From the NCBI GenBank assembly GCA_965183885.1, contig OZ238992.1, forward strand, positions 1,426,001-1,490,000: a DNA stretch of 64,000 bases, in the 5' to 3' direction. The notes under the pieces were generated by a model that ran no database searches, was not told where the DNA came from, and worked only from the letters and a program-made list of their open reading frames with translations. Source of the stretch: UWMA-0277 sp965183885 (GTDB lineage: Bacteria > Bacteroidota > Bacteroidia > Flavobacteriales > BACL11). Made by a program: the position numbers and the translations under genes. Below, piece after piece: positions 49,060 through 57,415 of the stretch; position 1 is the first letter of the stretch; each line of letters opens with the position of its first letter.

Positions 49060-50220
49060 TTATGGTTTTGAAATGATAATGCTAACAGCATTTCCTCCAA
49101 AACCAACTGCATTAACTAAAATGGTATTTGGTGTTGTTTTTTTTGTTTGTATACTGTTTTCGTAAGGGATATTAATTGCCTCTTTATTCTGAATCATAAG
49201 TACAGCCATTTCTAAACTTAATGCTCCAGAGTTTCCTAGTGTATGTCCGCATAAATGCTTGTTAATTGTAAGGTGTGGAGTATCGTTTTTAAATACTTTC
49301 TCTATTGCATTTAGTTCTGCATTATCTCCTTGTGTTGTTCCTGGAGCATGCATTATAATGCTGTCTACACTTTCTATTTCAGCATCTTTTAAAGCCATTT
49401 TCATACTATTTTGTATGCACTCGGCATTACTCGAAAGGGAAGCGTTATGTGCTATCATTTCAGTAGCATAACCTATTCCTATAATCTTAGCTAATGCAGG
49501 TTGTTTTTTATTTGCTTCTAATGCAAAAACTGTTGATCCTTCTCCAAGAATCATGCTGTTTTCAGTTTTGTCTTTTGCTAGGGGATTACAAGGCCATTGT
49601 CCAGTAGTTTTACTGTAAATTCCTAAAGCTTGCATTTGTGCAATAGTAAAATCAGTTAAGGGAGCTTCAGCACCTCCAGCTAAGAATTTATTTGCCATGC
49701 CACTTTTAATCCAAACACAAGCATTTAAGATACTATGCAATGCTGTACTACAAGTAATAGAGTGGGATAGTGTAGCGCCTTTACTTCCTAAATCCATGGC
49801 TACCCATGATGAGATATTTCCTAGTGTTGTAGTTGGGGAACTAAGTGGACTTAATCGTTTCTCTGTTTGCAGATAGTGTTTATGATATTTCTCAAATAAG
49901 GTTGTGGCACCTCTTGACGAACCAATATTTATTCCTACTTCTTCAAAAGTATTCCAGCCTGCTTGTGCTGCTGCTTTTCGGCTAGTAAGCATACTCATAA
50001 TAACGCTTTTGTCTAACTTCCTGAAAGCAATTTTTTCTTTGCGTAATGCTTTTATGAGAAGTTCTGAATCAGTATTTAGTTTCCCAACTTTTACATCACC
50101 ATTGTTCAAGCAGCAGTCACTTATCAAAGAAGTATTGTTTTGATAGTTTCTCCATATTTCAGTAGTATTATTTCCTAATGCTGAGATACTTCCGATTCCT
50201 GTAATTACAATGTTTTGCAT
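49060..50220 (-). CDS. Beta-ketoacyl-ACP synthase of the biotin operon
   Basis: A 386-residue condensing enzyme of the FabF/KAS fold with an intact Cys-His-His triad: Cys157 (SITCSTALH), His290 (MHAPGTTQGDNA) and His325 with Lys320 (KHLCGHTLGNSG). MQNIVITGIGSIS is the standard N-terminus. It lies between bioA and bioB in one transcript. The context suggests a dedicated condensation step in pimeloyl-ACP formation rather than bulk fatty acid synthesis, but this is inference. Confidence 0.9.
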   Translation of the reverse strand: MQNIVITGIGSISALGNNTTEIWRNYQNNTSLISDCCLNNGDVKVGKLNTDSELLIKALRKEKIAFRKLDKSVIMSMLTSRKAAAQAGWNTFEEVGINIGSSRGATTLFEKYHKHYLQTEKRLSPLSSPTTTLGNISSWVAMDLGSKGATLSHSITCSTALHSILNACVWIKSGMANKFLAGGAEAPLTDFTIAQMQALGIYSKTTGQWPCNPLAKDKTENSMILGEGSTVFALEANKKQPALAKIIGIGYATEMIAHNASLSSNAECIQNSMKMALKDAEIESVDSIIMHAPGTTQGDNAELNAIEKVFKNDTPHLTINKHLCGHTLGNSGALSLEMAVLMIQNKEAINIPYENSIQTKKTTPNTILVNAVGFGGNAVSIIISKP

Positions 50221-50241
50221 GAGGCAAAAATAAGGATAGTA

Positions 50242-51498
50242 TTATAAATCTAATGCTTTTTTAGTAGCAGAATAAATACGATTTAACTCTGTGTTTGTAA
50301 TGCAATAAGGAGGAAGTATATAGATGACATTTCCTAGGGGTCTTATTAAGACTCCCTCAGATAAAAAGTGTTTGTAAAGTAAGGTTCTTAGATCACTTGC
50401 ATATCCGCTGGTATTATCTTGTAATTCAATAGCTAAAATTGTTCCTCTTTGTCGTAAATCTACAATTTTAGGATGTTGTTTTATTTCTTTTGCAAAGGCT
50501 TTATGACGTTCTATGATAAACTTAATGTTTTCTTGGCATTCTTGTTTTTCTAATAAATCTAAACTTGCAATAGATACTGCACAACCAACAGGATTTCCTG
50601 TAAATGAATGTCCGTGTAAAAAAGCTTTTGTTAAATCATTGGATAAAAAAGCGTCATAAATTTCTTGGCTACAGGTTGTGATTGACATGGGTAAAGTGCC
50701 TCCTGTTAATCCTTTAGACATACAGATTAAGTCAGGCTGATTTTTAAGTTGATTTACTGCAAAAGTAGTCCCTGTCCTTCCAAAGCCTGTCATTACTTCA
50801 TCAGCAATACATAGTACTCCATATTGATGGCAGAGAGCAATCATTTTATCTAATATTTTAGGAGAATACATGCGCATTCCTGCAGCTCCCTGAACTAGGG
50901 GTTCAAAAATAAAACAAGCTACCTCTCCTTTCTCTAATTCTAGTTTTAGAGTTTCTAATATTTGTTCATCTTTAGGAAAGGGTAGGTGGGTAACATTAAA
51001 TAAGTAATTGTTAAATGGAGCAGAAAATAGACCTCTTGCTCCCGCAGACATAGCTCCAAATGTATCGCCATGATATGCACCATCTAAAGCTAAAAAACGC
51101 TTACGGTTTTCTCCTTTATTATGCCAATATTGAATAACCATTTTTAGAGCAATTTCAATAGCTGAAGAACCATTGTCAGAGAAAAAGAATTTTTCTTGAT
51201 TTTTTGGTAGGTGTTTCTTTAGTCTTGAGCATAATTCAGCTGCTGGTTGATGAGTGCACCCTGCAAAAACAACATGTTCGAGCTCAAGCATCTGCTCATT
51301 TACTTTTTTTGCAAGGTAAGGGTGGCTATGCCCGTGTAAATTTACCCACCATGATGAAATTGCATCTATATAAGTGTTCCCATTGGTGTCAAATAAAAGG
51401 CTCCCTTTTCCTTTGCTTATAGCTAAAGGTTCTCCTGCAGTTTGCATTTGTGTAAATGGGTGCCAGATGTATTTCTTATCTAAATTTTCCCAATTCAT
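50242..51498 (-). CDS. bioA: Adenosylmethionine-8-amino-7-oxononanoate aminotransferase
   Basis: A 418-residue PLP enzyme that uses SAM as amino donor to make 7,8-diaminopelargonate. It shows WHPFTQMQ at the N-terminus, the YHGDTFGAMSAG loop, ADEVMTGFGRTGT and the PLP lysine in CMSKGLTGGTLPMS. Length is usual. It overlaps bioD by 4 bp and is followed by the ketoacyl synthase. Because SAM is the donor, it connects the pathway to metK upstream in this window. Confidence 0.96.
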   Translation of the reverse strand: MNWENLDKKYIWHPFTQMQTAGEPLAISKGKGSLLFDTNGNTYIDAISSWWVNLHGHSHPYLAKKVNEQMLELEHVVFAGCTHQPAAELCSRLKKHLPKNQEKFFFSDNGSSAIEIALKMVIQYWHNKGENRKRFLALDGAYHGDTFGAMSAGARGLFSAPFNNYLFNVTHLPFPKDEQILETLKLELEKGEVACFIFEPLVQGAAGMRMYSPKILDKMIALCHQYGVLCIADEVMTGFGRTGTTFAVNQLKNQPDLICMSKGLTGGTLPMSITTCSQEIYDAFLSNDLTKAFLHGHSFTGNPVGCAVSIASLDLLEKQECQENIKFIIERHKAFAKEIKQHPKIVDLRQRGTILAIELQDNTSGYASDLRTLLYKHFLSEGVLIRPLGNVIYILPPYCITNTELNRIYSATKKALDL

Positions 51499-52100
51499 AA
51501 TGTAATTTCTTGTGCATATTTTTTGATTGTTTCTTTATCAAATTTCTTTTCTTCATTAATTCTGAATAGCATTTTCTGCTTACTCATTTTTAATATAATG
51601 CTTTCGGTGTCTTTATTTTCATTACCGCTAAATATAATTCCTTTTATTGGTATATTTTTCTCTTTTAGGGCTTGTATAGTAAGTAGGGTGTGATTAATGC
51701 TTCCTAAATAATGACGACTAACAATTACTACTTCAGCTTTAGTTCTTGGGATAATATCAATAATACAATTGGTATTATTTAAAGGAACTAAAAGCCCTCC
51801 TGCACCTTCAATAATTAAATGATTGTTACTTATTGGAGTTGTTATTGCTGAGAGTTGAATCTCTACATTGTCTCTTTCTGCCGCAGCATGAGGTGACATT
51901 GGGGCATTTAATTGATAAGCTTCTTGATAAAAGAAGCTTTTACTATTACTAATTAGATTTTTAACTTTTTGAGTATCTGAATTGTCTAGCTCACCAGCTT
52001 GTATAGGTTTCCAATAGTCAGCTTTTAATGCTTCAACTAATATACTGCTTGCAATTGTTTTTCCTACTTCTGTTCCTATTCCTGTTACAAATAATTTCAT
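51495..52100 (-). CDS. bioD: Dethiobiotin synthetase
   Basis: A 201-residue ATP-dependent enzyme that closes the ureido ring. The P-loop GIGTEVGKT is followed by YWKPIQAGE (carbamate lysine), SPHAAAERD and EGAGGLLVPLN. Slightly shorter than E. coli BioD. It overlaps bioF by 4 bp and bioA by 4 bp. Confidence 0.95.
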   Translation of the reverse strand: MKLFVTGIGTEVGKTIASSILVEALKADYWKPIQAGELDNSDTQKVKNLISNSKSFFYQEAYQLNAPMSPHAAAERDNVEIQLSAITTPISNNHLIIEGAGGLLVPLNNTNCIIDIIPRTKAEVVIVSRHYLGSINHTLLTIQALKEKNIPIKGIIFSGNENKDTESIILKMSKQKMLFRINEEKKFDKETIKKYAQEITL

Positions 52101-53155
52101 AATAGTTTATTTAGTTTGTCACATAAGAGTGTAATTTCTTCTTTGCTGTTAAACGAGTGTAGGCAAATTCTAATTCTTTCGCTTCCTTCTGCAACTGTAG
52201 GGTGAAGAATTGGGCGGATATCCATACCAGCTTCTTGTAGTTCTAGGGCAATAGTTTTTGTAGCTTCATTTCCCCCAATTACAATGCTTTGTATGGGAGA
52301 GTTGCTTGGAATAAGTGTTTTGCCTTTATAAAGTGTTTTGAATAAGGAAATATTTTTATGCAGTTTTGCAAGTTCGGTTGTATTTGTTAACTCCTTGTAT
52401 GCTGCAGAAATATTTGCAATACTATGTTTGGGTAAAGCAGTAGTGTATATAAATGATCGTGCAAAGTTAATTAGAAACTCTTTTAAAATTTTAGATCCAC
52501 AAATGGCAGCACCATGGCACCCTAGGGCTTTTCCGAAAGTATGAATTTTAGCAAAAGCATCTATTCCTTCTTGTACGGCAAGACCTTCTCCATTATTTCC
52601 AAAAACTCCTGTTGCATGGGCTTCATCAATTATTAGATGGGCTTCATATTTTTTACAAAGTTTAGCAATTTCTTTTAGGGGGGCACTATCGCCATCCATA
52701 GAGTAGATGCTTTCAATTGCTACAAATATATTTCCTGTAGCTCGTTTTAGTTTCTTTTCTAAGTCGTTTATGTTGTTATGTGTAAAAGAAAAGTTTCTAG
52801 CAACTCCAAGTCGTAAGCCATCTCGTATAGAAGCATGGCAATATTCATCATAAATTACAGTGTCATTTTTACTAGGGAGTGATGAAAAAAGACCAATATT
52901 TGCATCATATCCAGAATTAAATATTAGTGCTGCTGCTGTCTTATGAAAAGTAGCAATTTGCTGTTCTACTTTTTCAAAAATAGGAGAATGTCCACTTATT
53001 AAGCGAGAGCCTCCAGAGCCATTTTCTTTTTCAGTATTTTCCCAAGTTTTTTTAGCAAATCCTAGATAGTCATTGGAACAGCAATCAACCAAATCATTAT
53101 GGGTTAGAGTTCTGAAAGCATTTGTTTCTTTTCTGGTATTGAGCTTGTCAAACAT
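52097..53155 (-). CDS. bioF: 8-amino-7-oxononanoate synthase
   Basis: A 352-residue PLP-dependent oxoamine synthase joining pimeloyl thioester and alanine. It has DCCSNDYLGFAK, GSGGSRLISGHSP, YDEYCHASIRDGLRLG, IDEAHATGVFG and the PLP lysine in TFGKALGCHGAAI. At 352 residues it is shorter than E. coli BioF (384), mostly at the N-terminus. The ATG overlaps the stop of the YiiX-like gene (TAATG). Confidence 0.95.
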   Translation of the reverse strand: MFDKLNTRKETNAFRTLTHNDLVDCCSNDYLGFAKKTWENTEKENGSGGSRLISGHSPIFEKVEQQIATFHKTAAALIFNSGYDANIGLFSSLPSKNDTVIYDEYCHASIRDGLRLGVARNFSFTHNNINDLEKKLKRATGNIFVAIESIYSMDGDSAPLKEIAKLCKKYEAHLIIDEAHATGVFGNNGEGLAVQEGIDAFAKIHTFGKALGCHGAAICGSKILKEFLINFARSFIYTTALPKHSIANISAAYKELTNTTELAKLHKNISLFKTLYKGKTLIPSNSPIQSIVIGGNEATKTIALELQEAGMDIRPILHPTVAEGSERIRICLHSFNSKEEITLLCDKLNKLL

Positions 53156-53814
53156 TAGTTAGTTTCTTTCATTCCATCAGGAGTTCCGTAGAAATGTACC
53201 ATTTCTATTCCCTTAGATAAAGACATGATTCCCGGGTTAATACCTACTTCATTTTGAGGAATTTCATTTCCTATTTCTGAATAATAATCTTTCCAAGTAG
53301 TTAATGTATCCTTAGTGTTAGGATGTAAAAAAGTCATAGGTTTAAGCTCAAAAATGCTGTCTTTCTCAAAGGCCTCATAAATAAGTTCAGAGCAGTAGTA
53401 GCTGTTGTTATTCATCAAAAATACATCATCATAAGGTAGTCCTATTTGTTTCTTTGCAAAAAGAACAGCTTCTTTTATACTGTGTTGGTGTTCTTTTTTA
53501 AGTCTGCCAACAATTACTTTTGGTTTATTGTTTTTATCAAATGAACGATTGATAAAATCATAAATAGGAGTTGCAATTACTTTAGGAGGGATTGCTTCTA
53601 AAACTTTTAGTGTGTCGTTATGCTTAACAACCAACCCTATATGCGAAAAGTTAGCACCTTTATAGCCAGGAGTAACTAATTCAATAGCATCACATAGGGG
53701 AGAGGAGTCTAAATCTTGGAATAGTAAATCTCCTTCTTGTAAACTAAATTTTTGTTCTGATGAACAAGAGCTTATCAGTAAGATAATTAGGGATATAAAA
53801 AAGTAATTTTTCAT
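53155..53814 (-). CDS. YiiX/YebB-like cysteine hydrolase lipoprotein
   Basis: A 219-residue lipoprotein (signal YFFISLIILLISSCSS, lipobox SSC) of the permuted papain-like NlpC/P60 group. The presumed catalytic histidine lies in GANFSHIGLVV and the cysteine in NSYYCSELIYEAF. Members cleave or bind amide-linked cell-envelope substrates, but the substrate is unknown. It is the first gene of the biotin operon, coupled to bioF by a 1-bp overlap. A TATGTTTG box ends 4 bp before its ATG, overlapping the terminator of atpC. Confidence 0.85.
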   Translation of the reverse strand: MKNYFFISLIILLISSCSSEQKFSLQEGDLLFQDLDSSPLCDAIELVTPGYKGANFSHIGLVVKHNDTLKVLEAIPPKVIATPIYDFINRSFDKNNKPKVIVGRLKKEHQHSIKEAVLFAKKQIGLPYDDVFLMNNNSYYCSELIYEAFEKDSIFELKPMTFLHPNTKDTLTTWKDYYSEIGNEIPQNEVGINPGIMSLSKGIEMVHFYGTPDGMKETN

Positions 53815-53818
53815 TTTT

Positions 53819-53826
53819 CAAACATA
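53819..53826 (-). promoter_or_regulatory. Candidate -7 box of the biotin operon, fused to the atpC terminator
   Basis: The minus strand reads TATGTTTG with only 4 bp to the yiiX-like ATG. Its first bases are the end of the atpC terminator T-run. Confidence 0.45.
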
Positions 53827-53857
53827 AAAAAAGAGGACTATAATATAGTCCTCTTTT
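53826..53857 (-). terminator. Rho-independent terminator after atpDC
   Basis: On the minus strand, AAAAGAGGACTA pairs with TAGTCCTCTTTT around a TATTA-type loop and is followed by more T residues. Confidence 0.88.
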
Positions 53858-53877
53858 AATAATTTATTTAATAGTAA

Positions 53878-54114
53878 TTAATCAGCTAAAACAATGATCT
53901 TATTGTTTTGCATTTCAATTACACCACCATTAATTGTAAAATTTTCAGTGCTATTATCTAATGTAATTACTCTAATATCGCCATTAGTTAATGTTGATAT
54001 TATAGGAGCGTGATTATTTAATATTTCAAACTCTCCTGAAATTCCAGGGAATTTTACTGAAGTAACTTCTCCTTCAAAAACTTTTTTTTCTGGTGTTATT
54101 ATTTCTAATATCAT
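53878..54114 (-). CDS. atpC: F1Fo ATP synthase epsilon subunit, beta domain only
   Basis: A 78-residue protein holding just the N-terminal beta-sandwich of the epsilon subunit (MILEIITPEKKVFEGEV, VKFPGISGEFEILNNHAPIIS with a loop break, GGVIEMQNNKI). It ends after that domain. The two C-terminal helices that in E. coli inhibit ATP hydrolysis are missing. Lacking them is known in some Bacteroidota. It follows atpD by 7 bp and precedes a terminator. Confidence 0.93.
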   Translation of the reverse strand: MILEIITPEKKVFEGEVTSVKFPGISGEFEILNNHAPIISTLTNGDIRVITLDNSTENFTINGGVIEMQNNKIIVLAD

Positions 54115-54121
54115 TGTCTAA

Positions 54122-55630
54122 TTATTTAGCGTCAGCTAACATTTTTTCTCCTTTTTCAATTGCTTCTTCAATTGAACCTACAAGGTTAAATGCTGCTTCA
54201 GGGTATTGATCAACTTTACCATCCATAATCATGTTGAATCCTTTAATTGTATCTTGGATATCAACTAATACACCTTTAAGTCCTGTAAATTGCTCAGCAA
54301 CATGGAAAGGTTGTGATAAGAATCTTTGTACTCTTCTTGCACGGTGTACAGCTAATTTATCTTCATCAGATAATTCGTCCATACCTAAAATTGCAATAAT
54401 ATCTTGTAATTCTTTATAACGTTGTAATAACTCTTTTACATCCTGTGCACATTTATAGTGCTCTTCACCAACAACTTCAGGAGATAAAATTCTTGAAGTA
54501 GAATCTAATGGATCAACCGCAGGGTAAATACCTAGCTCAGCAATTTTTCTTGAAAGTACTGTAGTTGCATCTAAGTGAGCAAATGTTGTAGCAGGAGCAG
54601 GGTCAGTTAAATCATCCGCAGGTACATATACAGCCTGTACAGAAGTAATAGATCCGTTTTTAGTAGAAGTAATACGCTCTTGCATAGTACCCATCTCAGT
54701 TGCTAATGTTGGCTGGTAACCTACCGCTGAAGGCATACGACCTAAAAGTGCAGATACCTCTGAACCAGCTTGAGTAAAACGGAAAATATTATCAACAAAG
54801 AATAATACATCTTTTCCTTTTCCTTCACCATCACCATCTCTAAAGTATTCAGCAATTGTTAATCCTGAAAGAGCAACTCTTGCTCTTGCTCCAGGAGGCT
54901 CATTCATTTGTCCGAAAACAAATGTTGCTTTTGAATCTCCCATTTTTGATCTATCAATTTTTGATAAATCCCATCCTCCTTCTTCCATAGAGTGGTTAAA
55001 TGCTTCACCATAGTTGATAATACCAGACTCTAGCATCTCTCTTAATAAATCATTCCCCTCTCTTGTTCTTTCACCTACTCCAGCAAATACTGACAAACCA
55101 CCGTGTCCTTTTGCAATATTGTTAATTAACTCTTGGATAAGTACTGTTTTTCCTACACCTGCACCACCAAATAAACCAATTTTACCTCCTTTTGCATAAG
55201 GCTCAATAAGGTCAATTACTTTAATACCAGTAAATAGTACTTCAGTAGCAGTTGATAATTCTTCAAATTTAGGTGCGTCTCTGTGGATAGGTAATCCTTC
55301 TGAACGGTCTAAGTTTTCCATTCCATCAATAGCATCACCAATTACATTAAATACTCTACCTTTAATGTGTTCTCCAACAGGCATTTTAATTGGAGCTCCA
55401 GTAGCAACTACTGCAGTTCCTCTACTAATACCATCAGTAGATTCCATTGCGATAGCTCTTACAGTGTCTTCACCAATATGTTGTTGGCACTCTAATACTA
55501 ATTTAGTTCCATCAGCTCTAGTAATTTCTAATGAATCGTAAATGTTTGGTAATCCAGCTTCATTGTTTTCGAATGTAACATCGATTACAGGACCAATTAC
55601 CTGTGATACTTTTCCAGTGTTTGTTGACAT
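54122..55630 (-). CDS. atpD: F1Fo ATP synthase beta subunit
   Basis: A 502-residue catalytic subunit of F1. P-loop GGAGVGKTVLI, catalytic-glutamate segment GERTREGNDL, Walker B DVLFFVDNIFRF, LLGRMPSAVGYQPTLATEMG and DPAPATTFAHLDATTVLSR are all intact. The atpDC pair is separate from the other atp genes, a common arrangement in Bacteroidota. A TAAGTTTG box lies 46 bp upstream. Confidence 0.98.
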   Translation of the reverse strand: MSTNTGKVSQVIGPVIDVTFENNEAGLPNIYDSLEITRADGTKLVLECQQHIGEDTVRAIAMESTDGISRGTAVVATGAPIKMPVGEHIKGRVFNVIGDAIDGMENLDRSEGLPIHRDAPKFEELSTATEVLFTGIKVIDLIEPYAKGGKIGLFGGAGVGKTVLIQELINNIAKGHGGLSVFAGVGERTREGNDLLREMLESGIINYGEAFNHSMEEGGWDLSKIDRSKMGDSKATFVFGQMNEPPGARARVALSGLTIAEYFRDGDGEGKGKDVLFFVDNIFRFTQAGSEVSALLGRMPSAVGYQPTLATEMGTMQERITSTKNGSITSVQAVYVPADDLTDPAPATTFAHLDATTVLSRKIAELGIYPAVDPLDSTSRILSPEVVGEEHYKCAQDVKELLQRYKELQDIIAILGMDELSDEDKLAVHRARRVQRFLSQPFHVAEQFTGLKGVLVDIQDTIKGFNMIMDGKVDQYPEAAFNLVGSIEEAIEKGEKMLADAK

Positions 55631-55676
55631 TTTTATATCTTTTAAAGTCGTTAAAATACTTAGTTTAAATCGGCTG

Positions 55677-55684
55677 CAAACTTA
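55677..55684 (-). promoter_or_regulatory. Candidate -7 box of atpDC
   Basis: The minus strand reads TAAGTTTG, 46 bp before the atpD ATG. No TTG is visible at the expected distance. Confidence 0.45.
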
Positions 55685-55733
55685 CTATTTTTAAATTGTA
55701 TTGAACTAAAAATAAATGGATAAAATTAATTGT

Positions 55734-55741
55734 TAATTTTG
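55734..55741 (+). promoter_or_regulatory. Candidate -7 box of ribF
   Basis: TAATTTTG lies 37 bp before the ribF GTG in the divergent gap with atpD. Confidence 0.4.
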
Positions 55742-55778
55742 AACACTTTTTCAACAAAAATAAAAAAAGAATAAATTA

Positions 55779-56714
55779 GTGAAAGTATATCGTTCAATTG
55801 AGGAGTTTCCTTCTGATATTAAGGCCGTATTAACCTTAGGTACTTTTGATGGAGTGCATAAAGGGCATCAGTATGTGTTGGATAGATTAAACAAAATTGC
55901 AAAAAAGAAAGGGGGCGAAAGCGTGTTGCTTACTTTTTATCCGCACCCAAGGCATGTGCTTTTTCCTGACGATCAACAATTGAAATTGCTCAACACCATT
56001 GATGAAAAAATAGAGGCATTAAAGAAAACTAATTTGCAGCATTTTATTATTCATGAGTTTACTCAGGATTTCTCCAGAACAAAATCAGTAAATTTTATTC
56101 GTGATTTTTTGGTAAATAAGCTTAATATGAAGCATATGGTTGTGGGATATGATCATCATTTTGGCAGAAATAGAGAGGGCTCTTATACAGAGTTAAAAGA
56201 ACTTTCGGAGCTTTATGATTTTGGTTTGGAACAAATTCCTCCTCAGGATGAGGGCGATGTAACGATAAGCTCTACTAAAATAAGAAAGCTATTGTATGCT
56301 GGAGAAGTTGCCAAGGCAAAGACTTATTTGGGCACTGCTTATACTTTAAGTGGTAAAGTTGTAAAAGGAAATGCTTTAGGGCGTACTATTGGTTATCCTA
56401 CAGCTAATATTAATATTGCTAATGCTTGGAAATTAGTTCCTGCTGATGGGGTTTACGCTGTAAAGGTAACTGTTGATGGAGTTTCTTATTATGGAATGCT
56501 TAATATAGGTTTGCGTCCAACATTAGTTAATAGTAAACATACTATTGAGGCGCATATATTTGATTTCTCGGATTCAATTTATGATAAGGAAATTACAATA
56601 GATTTTGAAAAAAGGATTAGGGCTGAGAAACAATTTGATACTATTGAGAGTTTGCAAAAGCAATTAGAGATTGATGAAAACAAATGCAAACAGTTTTTTG
56701 GTGTTTTAAGATAA
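55779..56714 (+). CDS. ribF: Bifunctional riboflavin kinase/FMN adenylyltransferase
   Basis: A 311-residue enzyme making FMN and then FAD. The N-terminal adenylyltransferase has TLGTFDGVHKGHQ, FYPHPRHVL and SSTKIRKLL. The C-terminal riboflavin kinase has GNALGRTIGYPTANI and PADGVYAVKV. The start is GTG 55779 (M-KVYRSIEEFP), with no in-frame ATG upstream that would fit. It supplies the FAD used by LpdA and MetF. The 181-bp gap after it holds only a weak 6-bp hairpin and a -7 box. Confidence 0.95.
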   Translation: MKVYRSIEEFPSDIKAVLTLGTFDGVHKGHQYVLDRLNKIAKKKGGESVLLTFYPHPRHVLFPDDQQLKLLNTIDEKIEALKKTNLQHFIIHEFTQDFSRTKSVNFIRDFLVNKLNMKHMVVGYDHHFGRNREGSYTELKELSELYDFGLEQIPPQDEGDVTISSTKIRKLLYAGEVAKAKTYLGTAYTLSGKVVKGNALGRTIGYPTANINIANAWKLVPADGVYAVKVTVDGVSYYGMLNIGLRPTLVNSKHTIEAHIFDFSDSIYDKEITIDFEKRIRAEKQFDTIESLQKQLEIDENKCKQFFGVLR

Positions 56715-56861
56715 AAGTCATTTTTCAATTTTAGTAATTTCTTACTGATATTTTCGTTTATTGCTGTTCTTTAGTTTTAAGAAGCTAAGTATCAAAACAA
56801 TATTTTATCTCTAGTAAAACGGAGATACTATGCTTAGCATAGCATTTTATTTTTGCTTGTT

Positions 56862-56869
56862 TAATTTTG
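56862..56869 (+). promoter_or_regulatory. Candidate -7 box for the exported 164-residue protein
   Basis: TAATTTTG lies 26 bp before the ATG at 56896. Confidence 0.35.
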
Positions 56870-56895
56870 TACTGTACAAATAAATACAAGTTACT

Positions 56896-57390
56896 ATGAA
56901 AAATTATCGTGTTGTTTTATTAGTTATTCTTTTATTGGGCTTTAATAGTCAACTGTGTGCACAGGAAAAAGAAGAGGTGAAAGAGATTGAAAGTATTTCA
57001 CTTGGAGTAGGATTTCCTGAATTATTTTCAGCTGGTTTGCACCAAAAAGTAGGTAATATTAAGTTGGGCTTGGGTATTGGTGGTGGAGGTGAAGTATTTA
57101 CTCTTTCCCCACACATAAACTATTATCTTAATAAAGATTTGGAAGTGTTAAAGAAAAATTATTGGTACTTAAGAACTGGTTTGAGTTGTGTTTTTTTTAA
57201 TGGGAGATATGTCTATTTAGATAGTAGAGTTGGAAAAGAAACTAGCCTTTCAGATAAAGTAATGGTAAATGTAAATATTGGTGTTTCTATTGGTCAATCT
57301 GATGATTTTAGATCAAATTTTTTATTATCTCCAGTAATGCCTAGTTTTGGAGTGACATTTATTTTTAATTCTAAGAGAACTGTTCTGTAG
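56896..57390 (+). CDS. Exported small outer-membrane-barrel-like protein, unknown function
   Basis: A 164-residue protein with a signal peptide (VVLLVILLLGFNSQLCAQ). The mature chain alternates glycine and hydrophobic residues (SLGVGFPELF, IKLGLGIGGGGEVF, VNVNIGVSIG) and ends in SFGVTFIF..., which suggests a small beta-barrel of 6-8 strands. I do not recognise a named family. The next gene follows 25 bp later on the same strand, with its own candidate -7 box. Confidence 0.75.
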   Translation: MKNYRVVLLVILLLGFNSQLCAQEKEEVKEIESISLGVGFPELFSAGLHQKVGNIKLGLGIGGGGEVFTLSPHINYYLNKDLEVLKKNYWYLRTGLSCVFFNGRYVYLDSRVGKETSLSDKVMVNVNIGVSIGQSDDFRSNFLLSPVMPSFGVTFIFNSKRTVL

Positions 57391-57403
57391 CACTCTTTTT
57401 TTT

Positions 57404-57411
57404 TATGTTTG
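57404..57411 (+). promoter_or_regulatory. Candidate -7 box directly upstream of the T9SS cargo gene
   Basis: TATGTTTG ends 4 bp before the second of two consecutive ATG codons (57416) and 1 bp before the first (57413). Confidence 0.4.
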
Positions 57412-57415
57412 AATG

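Noticed and set aside
56828..56842. Hairpin CTATGC-TTA-GCATAG after ribF as a terminator
   Set aside because: Only 6 bp with a 3-nt loop and an interrupted T-rich tail; too weak to call.
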